Assembly (NCBI GenBank): GCA_017545245.1 | Contig: JAFWPB010000063.1 | Span: forward strand, 1-64,000 | Length of the DNA: 64,000 nucleotides | Origin: Clostridiales bacterium | Lineage (GTDB): Bacteria > Bacillota > Clostridia > Saccharofermentanales > Saccharofermentanaceae | Direction: 5' to 3' | In this document: one piece after another, positions 1 through 8,753 of the stretch | Layout of the letters: every line of letters starts with the position of its first letter | Position numbering within the stretch: position 1 is the stretch's first letter | Translations under genes and position numbers: made by a program | Notes under the pieces: model-generated | The model's database searches: none | The model's input: only the letters and a program-made list of their open reading frames with translations | Told to the model about the DNA's origin: nothing

Positions 1-35
1 ATATGTTATCCTACCATGTGGGAGGTGAGTCAACT

Positions 36-524
36 GTGGGAAAACAAAAAATGACTCCGGAAGAAATGAGCGCAAAGCTCGATGAAGTTCTTTCGAAATA
101 CAAGGGCCAGGGCCAGAAGGCTTTGATGGCCACATTGCAGCAGGCTCAGGAGATTTACGGCTATCTGCCGCTTCCTGTCCAGAGAAAAGTAGCTGATGCA
201 CTCGAGGTATCTGTTGCTGAAGTTTACGGCGTTATTTCGTTCTATTCTTTCTTCTCGCTCAAGCCGAAGGGAGAAAACGCTATCAGCGTATGCCTGGGTA
301 CAGCTTGCTATGTTAAAGGTTCGCAGGCCCTGCTCGACAAGATCGAGGATGAACTGGGCATTAAGAACGGAGATGTTACCAAGGATGGTAAATTCTCAAT
401 TTCTGCGTGCCGTTGTGTAGGTGCCTGTGGTCTGGCACCGGTTATCATGGTCGGTGACGATGTTTATGGTCGTCTGACACCGGATGAAATTCCCGGTATT
501 ATCGCAAAGTATAAGGAGGCTTAA
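36..524 (+). CDS. hydC: Bifurcating [FeFe] hydrogenase subunit HydC (NuoE-like)
   Basis: This is the small thioredoxin-fold [2Fe-2S] subunit of a cytoplasmic NADH/ferredoxin-linked hydrogenase, about 162 residues. The cluster ligands read C86-x4-C91-x35-C127-x3-C131, the NuoE pattern, with the second pair inside CRCVGAC. The frame stays open upstream to an ATG at 3, but GGAGGTG at 21-27 points to the GTG at 36, eight bases downstream, so that start is preferred; ATG 51 is a second option. It is followed two bases later by the NuoF-like subunit and then by hydA, the usual hydC-hydB-hydA order. In the complex it passes electrons between the FMN/NADH site and the catalytic subunit. Family assignment is firm; the bifurcating role is inferred from the three-gene context. 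Confidence 0.93.
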   Translation: MGKQKMTPEEMSAKLDEVLSKYKGQGQKALMATLQQAQEIYGYLPLPVQRKVADALEVSVAEVYGVISFYSFFSLKPKGENAISVCLGTACYVKGSQALLDKIEDELGIKNGDVTKDGKFSISACRCVGACGLAPVIMVGDDVYGRLTPDEIPGIIAKYKEA

Positions 525-526
525 TC

Positions 527-2335
527 ATGGATTTATTTCGTGCGCACGTCCTTGTTTGCTGTGGTACAGGATGCACATCTTCAAACTCCGCGAAAATCTT
601 AGAGCAGTTTGAACAGCAGATTCCGGCTCAGGGACTTGAAAAAGAAGTAAAAGTAGTTCAGACAGGATGCTTCGGCCTTTGTGCCCAGGGTCCTATCGTA
701 GTTATCTATCCGGAAGGCGTTATGTATTATCGCGTAACACCTGAGGATGTTTCCGAGATCGTAAGCGAACACCTCTTGAAGGGTCGTTATGTAGAGCGTT
801 TGATGGTAGCGAAGCACGATACTCCTGCTGCTGAGAACACTTCTGCAAATGACAGCAACTTCTTTAAGAAGCAGATGCGTGTTGCTCTTCGTAACTGCGG
901 TAACATCAACCCGGAGAATATTGATGAGTATATCGCTCATGACGGTTATCAGGCTCTTGGTAAGATCCTTACCGAGAAGAGAGATCCGGATGAGATCATC
1001 GAAGAAATCATTAAGTCCGGTCTTCGTGGCCGTGGCGGCGGCGGATTCCCGACAGGTATGAAGTGGAAGTTCGCTTCCGGCAACAGAGGACAGGGCATCA
1101 CAAAGTATGTATGCTGTAACGCCGACGAAGGTGACCCGGGTGCATTTATGGACCGTTCCATCCTCGAAGGTGACCCGCATAGCGTAATCGAAGCTATGGC
1201 TATCGCTGCTTACTGCATCGACGCTCACCAGGGTTATGTTTACATCCGTGCTGAGTACCCAATCGCTGTTAAGAGACTGCAGATCGCTATCGATCAGGCA
1301 AGAGAATATGGTCTCCTCGGTGAGAACATCTTCGATTCCGGATTCTCCTTTGATCTGGATATCCGTCTCGGCGCTGGTGCTTTCGTTTGCGGTGAGGAAA
1401 CAGCTCTCATGCGTTCTATCGAAGGTAAGCGTGGTAATCCGACACCTCGTCCGCCGTTCCCGGCTGTTAAGGGTCTGTTCGGTAAGCCGACAATCCTCAA
1501 CAATGTTGAGACATATGCTAATATCCCGGTTATCCTCAATAAGGGTGCTGACTGGTTTGCTTCTATCGGTACTGAGAAGTCCAAGGGTACTAAGGTATTC
1601 GCTCTCGGCGGTAAGGTAAACAACGTTGGTCTTGTTGAGATCCCGATGGGTACTACAGTTCGTGAGATCGTATTTGATATCGGTGGCGGTATCCCGAATG
1701 GTAAGGCTTTCAAGGCCGTTCAGACCGGTGGTCCGTCCGGCGGATGTATTCCTGCATCTCTCCTTGATACACCGATCGACTACGATAACCTCGTAGCAGC
1801 TGGCTCCATGATGGGTTCCGGCGGTATGATCGTAATGGATGAAGACACATGTATGGTAGATATCGCGAAGTTCTTCCTCGAGTTTACCGTTGACGAGTCT
1901 TGTGGTAAGTGTTCTCCGTGCCGTATCGGTACAAAGAGAATGTTCGAACTTCTCACCAAGATCACAGATGGTACAGGAACGCTCGAAGATATCGACTCCC
2001 TCGAAGAGATCGCTCTTTCTTTGAAGAATGGTTCTCTCTGTGCTCTCGGTCAGACAGCAGCTAACCCGATCCTTTCCACATTGAAGCACTTCCGTGAAGA
2101 ATATGTGGAGCACGTAGTAGATAAGAAGTGCCGTTGCCACGTATGTAAGGGCCTTACAGAATACTACATCGATCCTGAGATCTGTAAGAAGTGTTCTCTC
2201 TGCGCTAAGAAGTGCCCGGTCAACGCTATTACAGGTGAAGTTGGTAAGGTAGCTTACTCGATTGATACAACAAAGTGCATTAAGTGCGGCGCTTGTATCG
2301 AGAACTGTAAGTTCAAGGCTGTTCAGAAGAGATAA
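527..2335 (+). CDS. hydB: Bifurcating [FeFe] hydrogenase subunit HydB (NuoF-like, FMN/NADH-binding)
   Basis: This is a 602-residue flavoprotein subunit that oxidises or reduces NAD(H) at FMN. An N-terminal thioredoxin-like [2Fe-2S] domain (C12, C16, C48, C52) precedes the NuoF core, with the FMN glycine loop GLRGRGGGGFPTG near residue 166, the NADEGDPGAF segment near 199 and the [4Fe-4S] ligands in SCGKCSPC near 457. The C-terminus adds two [4Fe-4S] ferredoxin motifs (CKKCSLCAKKCP and CIKCGACIENC). This extended layout is that of HydB in trimeric bifurcating hydrogenases rather than of complex I NuoF (about 430 residues). AAGGAGG sits seven bases before the ATG, which lies two bases after the hydC stop. 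Clearly co-transcribed with hydC and hydA. Confidence 0.95.
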   Translation: MDLFRAHVLVCCGTGCTSSNSAKILEQFEQQIPAQGLEKEVKVVQTGCFGLCAQGPIVVIYPEGVMYYRVTPEDVSEIVSEHLLKGRYVERLMVAKHDTPAAENTSANDSNFFKKQMRVALRNCGNINPENIDEYIAHDGYQALGKILTEKRDPDEIIEEIIKSGLRGRGGGGFPTGMKWKFASGNRGQGITKYVCCNADEGDPGAFMDRSILEGDPHSVIEAMAIAAYCIDAHQGYVYIRAEYPIAVKRLQIAIDQAREYGLLGENIFDSGFSFDLDIRLGAGAFVCGEETALMRSIEGKRGNPTPRPPFPAVKGLFGKPTILNNVETYANIPVILNKGADWFASIGTEKSKGTKVFALGGKVNNVGLVEIPMGTTVREIVFDIGGGIPNGKAFKAVQTGGPSGGCIPASLLDTPIDYDNLVAAGSMMGSGGMIVMDEDTCMVDIAKFFLEFTVDESCGKCSPCRIGTKRMFELLTKITDGTGTLEDIDSLEEIALSLKNGSLCALGQTAANPILSTLKHFREEYVEHVVDKKCRCHVCKGLTEYYIDPEICKKCSLCAKKCPVNAITGEVGKVAYSIDTTKCIKCGACIENCKFKAVQKR

Positions 2336-2376
2336 TTCAAGTGACGATTAAATTCGAAAAAGGAGTGTGAAACAAA

Positions 2377-4146
2377 ATGGATATGGTCAATGTAACCATT
2401 GATGGGGTTTCGGTACAGGTTCCTTCGAACTACACCGTTCTTGAAGCAGCTAAGAAAGCCGGCGTTAAGATCCCGACCCTGTGTTATTTAAAAGATGTCA
2501 ACGAAGTTGGCGCCTGCCGCGTCTGCCTCGTTGAAGTTGAGAAGGCTCGTGCCCTCGCAGCTGCCTGCGTTATGCCGGTAAGCGAAGGTATGGTCGTTCA
2601 TACAAACAGCAAGAAGGTTCGTGATACCAGAAGAGCAACTCTCGAGATGATCCTTTCCGATCATAACCGTGACTGCCTGTCCTGTATCCGTAACCAGAAC
2701 TGCGAACTCCAGACTCTCGCTGAAGAGTATGGAATCCGTAAGGTAACTTTCGAAGGTGAGAAGAGCCCGTCCATCCTGGATGACAAGTCTTTCTCCATCG
2801 TTCGTGATGGCAGCAAGTGCGTTAAGTGCGGACGTTGCGTATCTGCTTGTAAGAAGCAGGGCATCGGCGTTCTTTCCTTCCTCAATCGTGGATTCAGCAC
2901 TTCTGTTGGTCCGGCATACGACATTTCTATGGCAGATGCTCCGTGTATCTACTGCGGTCAGTGCATCATCGCTTGCCCGGTTGGCGCTCTCCATGAGAAA
3001 GAAGAGACCGATAAGGTATGGGCTGCTATCCAGGATCCGAGCAAGCATGTTGTTATGCAGGTTGCTCCTGCTGTACGTGCTGCTATCGGTGAAGAGTTCG
3101 GTCTGCCAATCGGAACTCGTGCAACAGGTAAGATGTTCGCTGCTATGAAGCGTCTTGGTGCAGATAAGGTCTATGACACCAACTGGGGTGCTGACCTTAC
3201 CATCATGGAAGAGGGAACAGAGCTTCTCAACCGCATCCAGAACGGTGGCGTTCTCCCGATGATCACTTCCTGTTCGCCAGGATGGATCCGTTTCTGCGAA
3301 TTCTACTATCCTGAGTTCATCCCGAATCTCTCGACATGTTAGTCTCCGCACGAGATGGAAGGTGCAATTATCAAGACCTACTATGCACAGAAGAACAATA
3401 TCGATCCTAAGGATATCGTAGTTGTTTCTGTAATGCCTTGTACATCTAAGAAGACTGAGGCTGCACGTGAGCAGCTGGTTAATGCTGATGGCCTCAAGGA
3501 TGTTGATATCGTAATCACAACTCGTGAGCTGGCTCGCATGATCCGTGAAGCTGGTATGGATTTCAACGCTCTGCCTGAGGAAGGCCCGGATGCTGATCTT
3601 CTCGGCGAGTACACTGGTGCAGCAGTTATCTTCGGTGCAACCGGTGGTGTTATGGAAGCTGCAGTTCGTACTGTTGCTGACATTCTTGAAGAAAAAGATC
3701 TGCCTGAGTTCGAATACAAGGCAGTTCGTGGCGTAGATGCTGATATCAAGGAAGCTGAGCTCACTCTCGGCGGTAAGAATATCCGTGTAGCTGTCGCCCA
3801 CAGTACAGCTGCTGCTAGAAAGCTCCTTGATGCAATCAAAGACGGTTCTGCTCCTGAGTATACCTTCATTGAAATCATGGGTTGCTCCGGCGGATGCGTT
3901 TGCGGTGGTGGTCAGCCTCAGGTTCCGGCTCAGAAGCTTATGGATATCGATATCCGTGCAGAGCGTGCTAAGGCTCTCTATGAAGAAGATTCTATTATGC
4001 CGCAGCGTAAGAGCCACAAGAACTCTCAGGTCGACAAGCTCTACAAAGAGTTCCTCGGTGCTCCGAATGGTCACCTGGCTCACGAACTCCTGCACACAAC
4101 TTATGCTAAGAGAGAGATCTATCCGGATTCTATCCTCGAAGAGTAA
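2377..4146 (+). CDS. hydA: [FeFe] hydrogenase catalytic subunit HydA, interrupted by an in-frame TAG
   Basis: This is the H2-forming catalytic subunit; read through the TAG it would be 589 residues. Domains in order: [2Fe-2S] plant-type ferredoxin (C36, C47, C50, C64), the His/Cys [4Fe-4S] site (H96, C100, C103, C109), two [4Fe-4S] motifs (C148-C158 and C190-C200), then the H-cluster domain with TSCSPGW (297-303), MPCTSKK (353-359) and the GCSGGCVCGGG segment near 500. Codon 322 (3340-3342) is TAG and the same frame continues at once with SPHEMEG, so nothing but this codon breaks the protein. Family members usually have Lys here (STCKSP), one base change away (AAG). A restart at ATG 3355 would make only a non-functional C-terminal piece. 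Options are a sequencing error, a recent nonsense mutation, or amber readthrough. AAAGGAG precedes the ATG. Confidence 0.9.
3340..3342 (+). other. In-frame amber codon within hydA
   Basis: The TAG lies between ...NLSTC and SPHEMEG... with coding similarity to [FeFe] hydrogenases continuing in the same frame on both sides. By recall, the position corresponds to Lys322 of Clostridium pasteurianum CpI; residue numbering matches CpI here because MPCTSKK also starts at 353. No frameshift is needed to restore the protein. Confidence 0.9.
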
Positions 4147-4170
4147 GACTTGTAAGAAACAAAACATTAT

Positions 4171-4202
4171 AAAAGGACGTCCTTCGGGGCGTCCTTTTTT
4201 TC
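4171..4202 (+). terminator. Rho-independent terminator after hydA
   Basis: The arms AAAAGGACG (4171-4179) and CGTCCTTTT (4190-4198) form a stem around a TCCTTCGGGG loop, followed by a run of T. It closes the hydrogenase operon 25 bases after the hydA stop. Confidence 0.9.
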
Positions 4203-4275
4203 GTTTTTCCGTGAAACGAAGATAACAGTCTTGTATTTCCACCAATTACGCGTATTTTTTATTGGAATATTCATT

Positions 4276-4281
4276 TATAAT
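4276..4281 (+). promoter_or_regulatory. Likely -10 box of the LRR protein gene
   Basis: TATAAT lies 73 bases before the start codon at 4354. No good -35 hexamer is visible at 16-18 bases upstream (an AT-rich stretch ending TATTTTTTATTGG), so this is a partial promoter call. Confidence 0.4.
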
Positions 4282-4353
4282 GGTAAATGAATGATTGGGA
4301 CCATGAGGGAATTCTTTGGCAAAGATTTTAAACAGGTTTGAAAGGATGAGAAA

Positions 4354-7300
4354 ATGAAAAGCAGATTCTTGTTAACAACAATTCTCGTATCTGCTGTTGC
4401 TGTTGCAGGTGCTAGTGCTTTTTTACAAGGAGAGGTATTGGCTGGCGGAGAAGAAGGAAATCAACCACAAATTACCGATATAGATATATCAACGACATTC
4501 CCGGATGCTTCTTTCCGAAGCTATATAAATAAATATATAGACAAGGATAAGAATGGGCTTCTTTCTGAAGCAGAAATCAACGCTACAACAAGAATTAACT
4601 TTAATAGTGATGAAAGCTCTGCACTCGAAAGTATTCAAGGTGCTGAAGTCTTTACCTCATTGACGAGTCTTTCTGTTACTCGAACAAATGTAACTTCATT
4701 GAATTTAGGTTCGATTGCTTCTTTGCAGTCTTTGTATCTGTATGACAATTTGAAACTTGAATCGATTGACGTAAGTAAGAATGTAAATCTTACATCTGTT
4801 TCTGTCAGCAATTCTCCAATAACTGAACTGAATCTCAGCAACAACACAAAGCTGACCAATGTTTATTGCAGTAGTGATAAAGAATTGAAATCCGTAAAGC
4901 TCCCGAAGAATAATCTCATCAAGGAGTTTAGTTGTTCATACAGCTCACTTGAATCGTTGGATCTCAGTTCTTGCCCGAATCTCGAAGTACTAAGTTTGAA
5001 CAAGTGTAAATTTACTTCAATCGATCTCAAAAACAATAGAAAACTGAAAAAACTTAATGCACAGAGTTCCGAATTGACAAGTCTTGATCTTCGTGCAAAT
5101 ACGGCACTTGAAGAACTTGATGTGCTTTCCGGGAAATTGACCAGACTTGACCTGCCTTCAAATACTACATTAAAGAGTTTGAAACTCTACGACAACAAAA
5201 TTGAGGAACTTGATCTTAAGAATCAGAATAATCTGGTATACCTTGATTGCAGAATGTCTACTCTGAAAATACTGAATCTGCCTACCGGTGGTGCGCTTGA
5301 GGAGTTTTTCTGTTCCTTTGCGTCTATAAGTGAATTAGATCTTTCCAATTTCGTGAACTTGAAAAGGCTTCAATGCTATTTTTTGGAGGAGCTTACATCC
5401 ATAAAACTAGGGAACTTGCCTTCATTGACAGAACTGGATATCAGTTCATGTAATCTGAAGTCTTTGGATGTTAGTGCTTTAACTTTGCTTGAATATTTAG
5501 ATTGTTCGAATAATAAAATCGGAACATTAGATGTAAGCAATAATCCAAAGCTCAAAAAACTCTCGTGTTCCAGTTGTGGGCTGACAGAATTAGAGGTTGG
5601 AAGCATTTCCGGTCTTACCTCTTTGACTTGCAACAATAATAGTTTGAAAAAACTGGATATCAGCAATCAGAAAGATCTTAGTTTCCTGGATTGCCAGTAT
5701 AATCAAATCTCGAAACTTGCCCTGAGTAAATGCACGAAGCTTTCTGAACTGAGATGTAACAATAATCAGTTAAGTGAACTGAATGTGAGTAACAATTCAA
5801 AGTTAGTTAGACTTTGGTGTAGTAGCAATCAGCTTTCCGGCTTAACTGTGATGAACCTGACAGATCTGACTGACCTTCAATGTGATTATAATAAACTCTC
5901 GGAATTAACGATTGCTCCGAGTACGAAACTTGAGACTTTGAAGTGCAAGAACAATAAGCTGGTATCATTGGATATCAGCGCATGTTCTGCGCTTAAAACT
6001 GTTGACTGTTCCAACAATGATTTGACAAGTCTTGTTATCGGAACCGGGGATTCCATTCAGACATTGAAGTGTTCATTGAATTATCTTTTGATAGAACCGA
6101 TTCTGCCAAATGGAAAGGTAACATTCAAACCTCAGAAGTTAGATGGTATTCTTGTAAACGAAGAGAACTTCCCTGACAAAGTTTTCCGTAAATACGTTAA
6201 CGATAGGTTTGGTCAGAATATTGGATTAATTACTTTCGAACAGGCAGATGAAGTAACAAGTATAAGTGTATCCAATTATTCAGATGATACAGAGAAGATC
6301 ACCTCGCTAAAAGGGATAGAGTTTTTCAAAAATCTGACATCACTGACGTGTTCTTCCAATGCATTGACCGATCTTGATGTCAGCAAGAATACGAAGCTTA
6401 AATCTTTGGACTGTAGAGGCAATCAGATCCGGGAATTGAATGTCAGCAATAATACAGATCTTACAACATTACACTGCAACCATAATCAGATCACGAAACT
6501 GGATCTTACTAAGAACACAAAGTTGAGTCGGATTGCTTGTAACAACAACAACTTGACAGAACTCTTGCTTACAGGTTGTAATAGTATCCTAAAACTCTAT
6601 TGCGGAAACAATCAGTTGACGAGCCTGAATCTTCCAGAAGATATTTCTGGCCTTGAACTTTTGCAGTGCCAGAATAATAAGCTTTCTACTCTGAGCATTG
6701 TAGGGGCGTCTGATCTGATGGATTTTAACTGTTCTTCCAACTTATTGGAGTCTCTTATTGTGAAGGGAACAGAATTTGCGGAGTTTTTCCTTTGTTCGCA
6801 CAACAAACTGACAACTCTTGATCTGTCTGGGTTCTCTTATATCGGTACGATTTGCTGTTATGACAATCAGCTTACAGAAATCAAGTTCGCGGAAGATGGT
6901 GAGTTTTTTGCGATTGCAGCGCATTATAACAAGTTCAAAACACTCGACATTTCAAAGATGACAGATGATGCTCTGGATTATATCCAGTATTGTGGTGGAA
7001 TGAAGCGCAGTAATAATGGGAAGTTTTTCTGTTGTTTCGCCCAAGGAACGGATGTTGATTTCAAAGATGAAGATGCCTTGCTTACTTTTGATGTAACAAC
7101 GACACTGAAGGGAGTTCAGTTAATGCTCCCGACACCTACGCCGACGAATACACCAACGCCGGTGCCGTCAAAAGAGCCTACGAAGACTCCAACAAAAGCA
7201 CCGACCGCTAAACCGACAGTTGCTCCTACAAAAGCGCCTACCGGAAAACCAAGTGTTGTTCCTACAAAAGTACCGACTAAAGCTCTGACAAAGACACCGA

Positions 7301-8502
7301 CAGTAAAGCCGACTGTTGTTCCGACAAAGGCTCCGACTACCAAGCCAACCGGTACACCGACCAAGGTTCCTGTCCTCAAGCCAACAGGTGAGCCAACCAA
7401 GGTTCCTACCATCAAAACGACAGGTGTGCCGACAAAGGCTCCGACCGGAACACCTGCAAAACCGGTCACACCAAAGCCAGGTGATCCGACTTCCACTCCG
7501 GTTTCCGGAAAACTTACACCGACATCAGCTCCTGGCAAGCCGACATTATCACCAAAGCCAGGTGATCTTACTCCGACAACCTCGCCTGAGAAACCTAAGC
7601 CAACAGTTGTATCAGGTATCTTGACACCTACAATGACGCCTGGAAAACCAATACCAACTACTGCATCAGGTGGTCCGACTCCCACAACTTCACAGGTGAG
7701 CCCGACCACGAAACCATCGGATCCGACACCTACACCTGTATCTTTGAAAGAAGCGTCAGTTGCGGATTTCATTGAGAGACTTTATACGATTGCGATGAAT
7801 CGTGAGTCCGATCCGGAAGGAAAATCATTCTGGGTCAAAGAGATCGAGAGTGGTAACAGAACAGGCGGCGACTGTGCCCATTTCTTCCTGATTGAGGCGC
7901 AGGAGTTCCTGAACCGCGGATTGACAGATGAAGACTTTGTCGAGACACTGTATTCCACTTTCTTCAATCGTGCATCTGAACCAGAAGGAAAGGCTTTCTG
8001 GGTAGGGGAATTGAAGAGCGGAAAGATGACAAAAGAAAATGTTATCAACGGATTCATTGATTCGACTGAGTGGTGCAATGTCTGCGCGACATACGGAGTC
8101 AAGTCTGGTGCACCGAGCGCCAAGGCGGAATTTGCTTCAAAGAATGCGATCAAATTTGCGACGCGGCTTTATACGGAATGTCTCGGAAGAGAGGCAGAAG
8201 AGAAAGGCCTGAAATACTGGTCATTAGCTTTGACGAATCTCGAACAGACGGGATGTTCTGCTGCAAGACTTTTCTTTACCAGCGAGGAATTTGCCAACTT
8301 CCGGCTGGATAATAATGAGTATATCAGAAGACTGTACACGACCTTTATGGGACGTGATCCGGAAGCAAGTGAAATTGCTTACTGGACAGGCGAGATCAGT
8401 AAGGGTACGCAGACTAAGGAAAGCGTCATGGTGTTCTTCGGACAAAGTGAAGAATTCACTAATATTTGTAAACAGTATGGTATAGACAGAGGAACGATCT
8501 GA
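4354..8502 (+). CDS. Secreted cysteine-ladder LRR protein with C-terminal DUF4214 repeats
   Basis: This is a 1382-residue extracellular protein. Residues 1-30 are a Sec signal peptide (short basic start, hydrophobic core, Ala-rich end). An EF-hand-like Ca loop DKDKNGLLSEAE spans 63-74. Two blocks of roughly 21-residue leucine-rich repeats follow (about 90-590 and 640-900); most repeats carry Cys in LxCxxNxL, a ladder like that of Listeria InlJ. The second block opens with a degenerate copy of the FPDxxF/EF-hand lead-in (ENFPDKVFRKYV). Residues about 925-1130 are a Pro/Thr/Lys linker rich in PTKAPT-like units. The last 250 residues hold four DUF4214-type repeats (FIERLYTIAMNR...). No LPXTG or SLH anchor is seen. 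GAAAGGATG precedes the ATG. Probably binds a surface or ligand; the target is unknown. Confidence 0.85.
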   Translation: MKSRFLLTTILVSAVAVAGASAFLQGEVLAGGEEGNQPQITDIDISTTFPDASFRSYINKYIDKDKNGLLSEAEINATTRINFNSDESSALESIQGAEVFTSLTSLSVTRTNVTSLNLGSIASLQSLYLYDNLKLESIDVSKNVNLTSVSVSNSPITELNLSNNTKLTNVYCSSDKELKSVKLPKNNLIKEFSCSYSSLESLDLSSCPNLEVLSLNKCKFTSIDLKNNRKLKKLNAQSSELTSLDLRANTALEELDVLSGKLTRLDLPSNTTLKSLKLYDNKIEELDLKNQNNLVYLDCRMSTLKILNLPTGGALEEFFCSFASISELDLSNFVNLKRLQCYFLEELTSIKLGNLPSLTELDISSCNLKSLDVSALTLLEYLDCSNNKIGTLDVSNNPKLKKLSCSSCGLTELEVGSISGLTSLTCNNNSLKKLDISNQKDLSFLDCQYNQISKLALSKCTKLSELRCNNNQLSELNVSNNSKLVRLWCSSNQLSGLTVMNLTDLTDLQCDYNKLSELTIAPSTKLETLKCKNNKLVSLDISACSALKTVDCSNNDLTSLVIGTGDSIQTLKCSLNYLLIEPILPNGKVTFKPQKLDGILVNEENFPDKVFRKYVNDRFGQNIGLITFEQADEVTSISVSNYSDDTEKITSLKGIEFFKNLTSLTCSSNALTDLDVSKNTKLKSLDCRGNQIRELNVSNNTDLTTLHCNHNQITKLDLTKNTKLSRIACNNNNLTELLLTGCNSILKLYCGNNQLTSLNLPEDISGLELLQCQNNKLSTLSIVGASDLMDFNCSSNLLESLIVKGTEFAEFFLCSHNKLTTLDLSGFSYIGTICCYDNQLTEIKFAEDGEFFAIAAHYNKFKTLDISKMTDDALDYIQYCGGMKRSNNGKFFCCFAQGTDVDFKDEDALLTFDVTTTLKGVQLMLPTPTPTNTPTPVPSKEPTKTPTKAPTAKPTVAPTKAPTGKPSVVPTKVPTKALTKTPTVKPTVVPTKAPTTKPTGTPTKVPVLKPTGEPTKVPTIKTTGVPTKAPTGTPAKPVTPKPGDPTSTPVSGKLTPTSAPGKPTLSPKPGDLTPTTSPEKPKPTVVSGILTPTMTPGKPIPTTASGGPTPTTSQVSPTTKPSDPTPTPVSLKEASVADFIERLYTIAMNRESDPEGKSFWVKEIESGNRTGGDCAHFFLIEAQEFLNRGLTDEDFVETLYSTFFNRASEPEGKAFWVGELKSGKMTKENVINGFIDSTEWCNVCATYGVKSGAPSAKAEFASKNAIKFATRLYTECLGREAEEKGLKYWSLALTNLEQTGCSAARLFFTSEEFANFRLDNNEYIRRLYTTFMGRDPEASEIAYWTGEISKGTQTKESVMVFFGQSEEFTNICKQYGIDRGTI
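7126..7745 (+). repeat. Low-complexity Pro/Thr linker-coding repeat
   Basis: About 620 bases encode imperfect PTKAPT/KPT/PTP units joining the LRR domain to the DUF4214 module. Repeat units vary too much in sequence and spacing to be a CRISPR array. The minus strand shows a 218-codon Gly/Val-rich open frame that is only the antisense shadow of this tract. Confidence 0.85.
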
Positions 8503-8517
8503 TTGAAGATTAAAATC

Positions 8518-8590
8518 GAGAGTGTCTCGGAATTAAAGTGCCCCTGCGAAGTTGGATAGCTTCGAGGGGCACTTCATAATTGAGACACTC
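8518..8590 (+). terminator. Nested double hairpin, probable terminator
   Basis: The outer arms GAGTGTCTC and GAGACACTC enclose a second stem, AAGTGCCCCTGCGAAG with CTTCGAGGGGCACTT (15 pairs with one bulged G). It begins 16 bases after the LRR gene stop and is followed by TTATTTGT. The shape suggests a hairpin set inside the loop of another. Confidence 0.7.
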
Positions 8591-8753
8591 TTATTTGTCT
8601 AACATGCTGTTGAAATATAAGTAAAAGTTATAACGCAATATCACTTTTTAGGATTAGACGAGAAGCGGGCGCTATAGTACCATTCTCGTTAAGAAAAAGA
8701 TTTGCACATGTGAATGAATCAAAAACAAAAATGAGATATACGAGGTGGATCAT

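Noticed and set aside
599..2140. Long minus-strand open frames opposite hydB and hydA (513 and 585 codons), and others opposite pfp and pnp (547 and 756 codons)
   Set aside because: They are exact antisense shadows of highly biased, well recognised genes. The products are rich in Cys/Arg/Thr without domain patterns and no ribosome sites are placed for them.
3355..4146. Treating the part after the hydA TAG as a separate gene starting at ATG 3355
   Set aside because: It begins in the middle of the H-cluster domain, has no ribosome site, and continues the same frame; it is the second part of hydA.
7126..7745. Possible CRISPR-like tandem repeats
   Set aside because: Units are degenerate, unequal in length and in frame as PTKAPT-type codons; there are no unique spacers of constant length and no cas genes.
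7116..7772. 218-codon Gly/Val-rich minus-strand frame
   Set aside because: It is the reverse of the Pro/Thr linker repeat in the LRR gene; low complexity explains the open frame.
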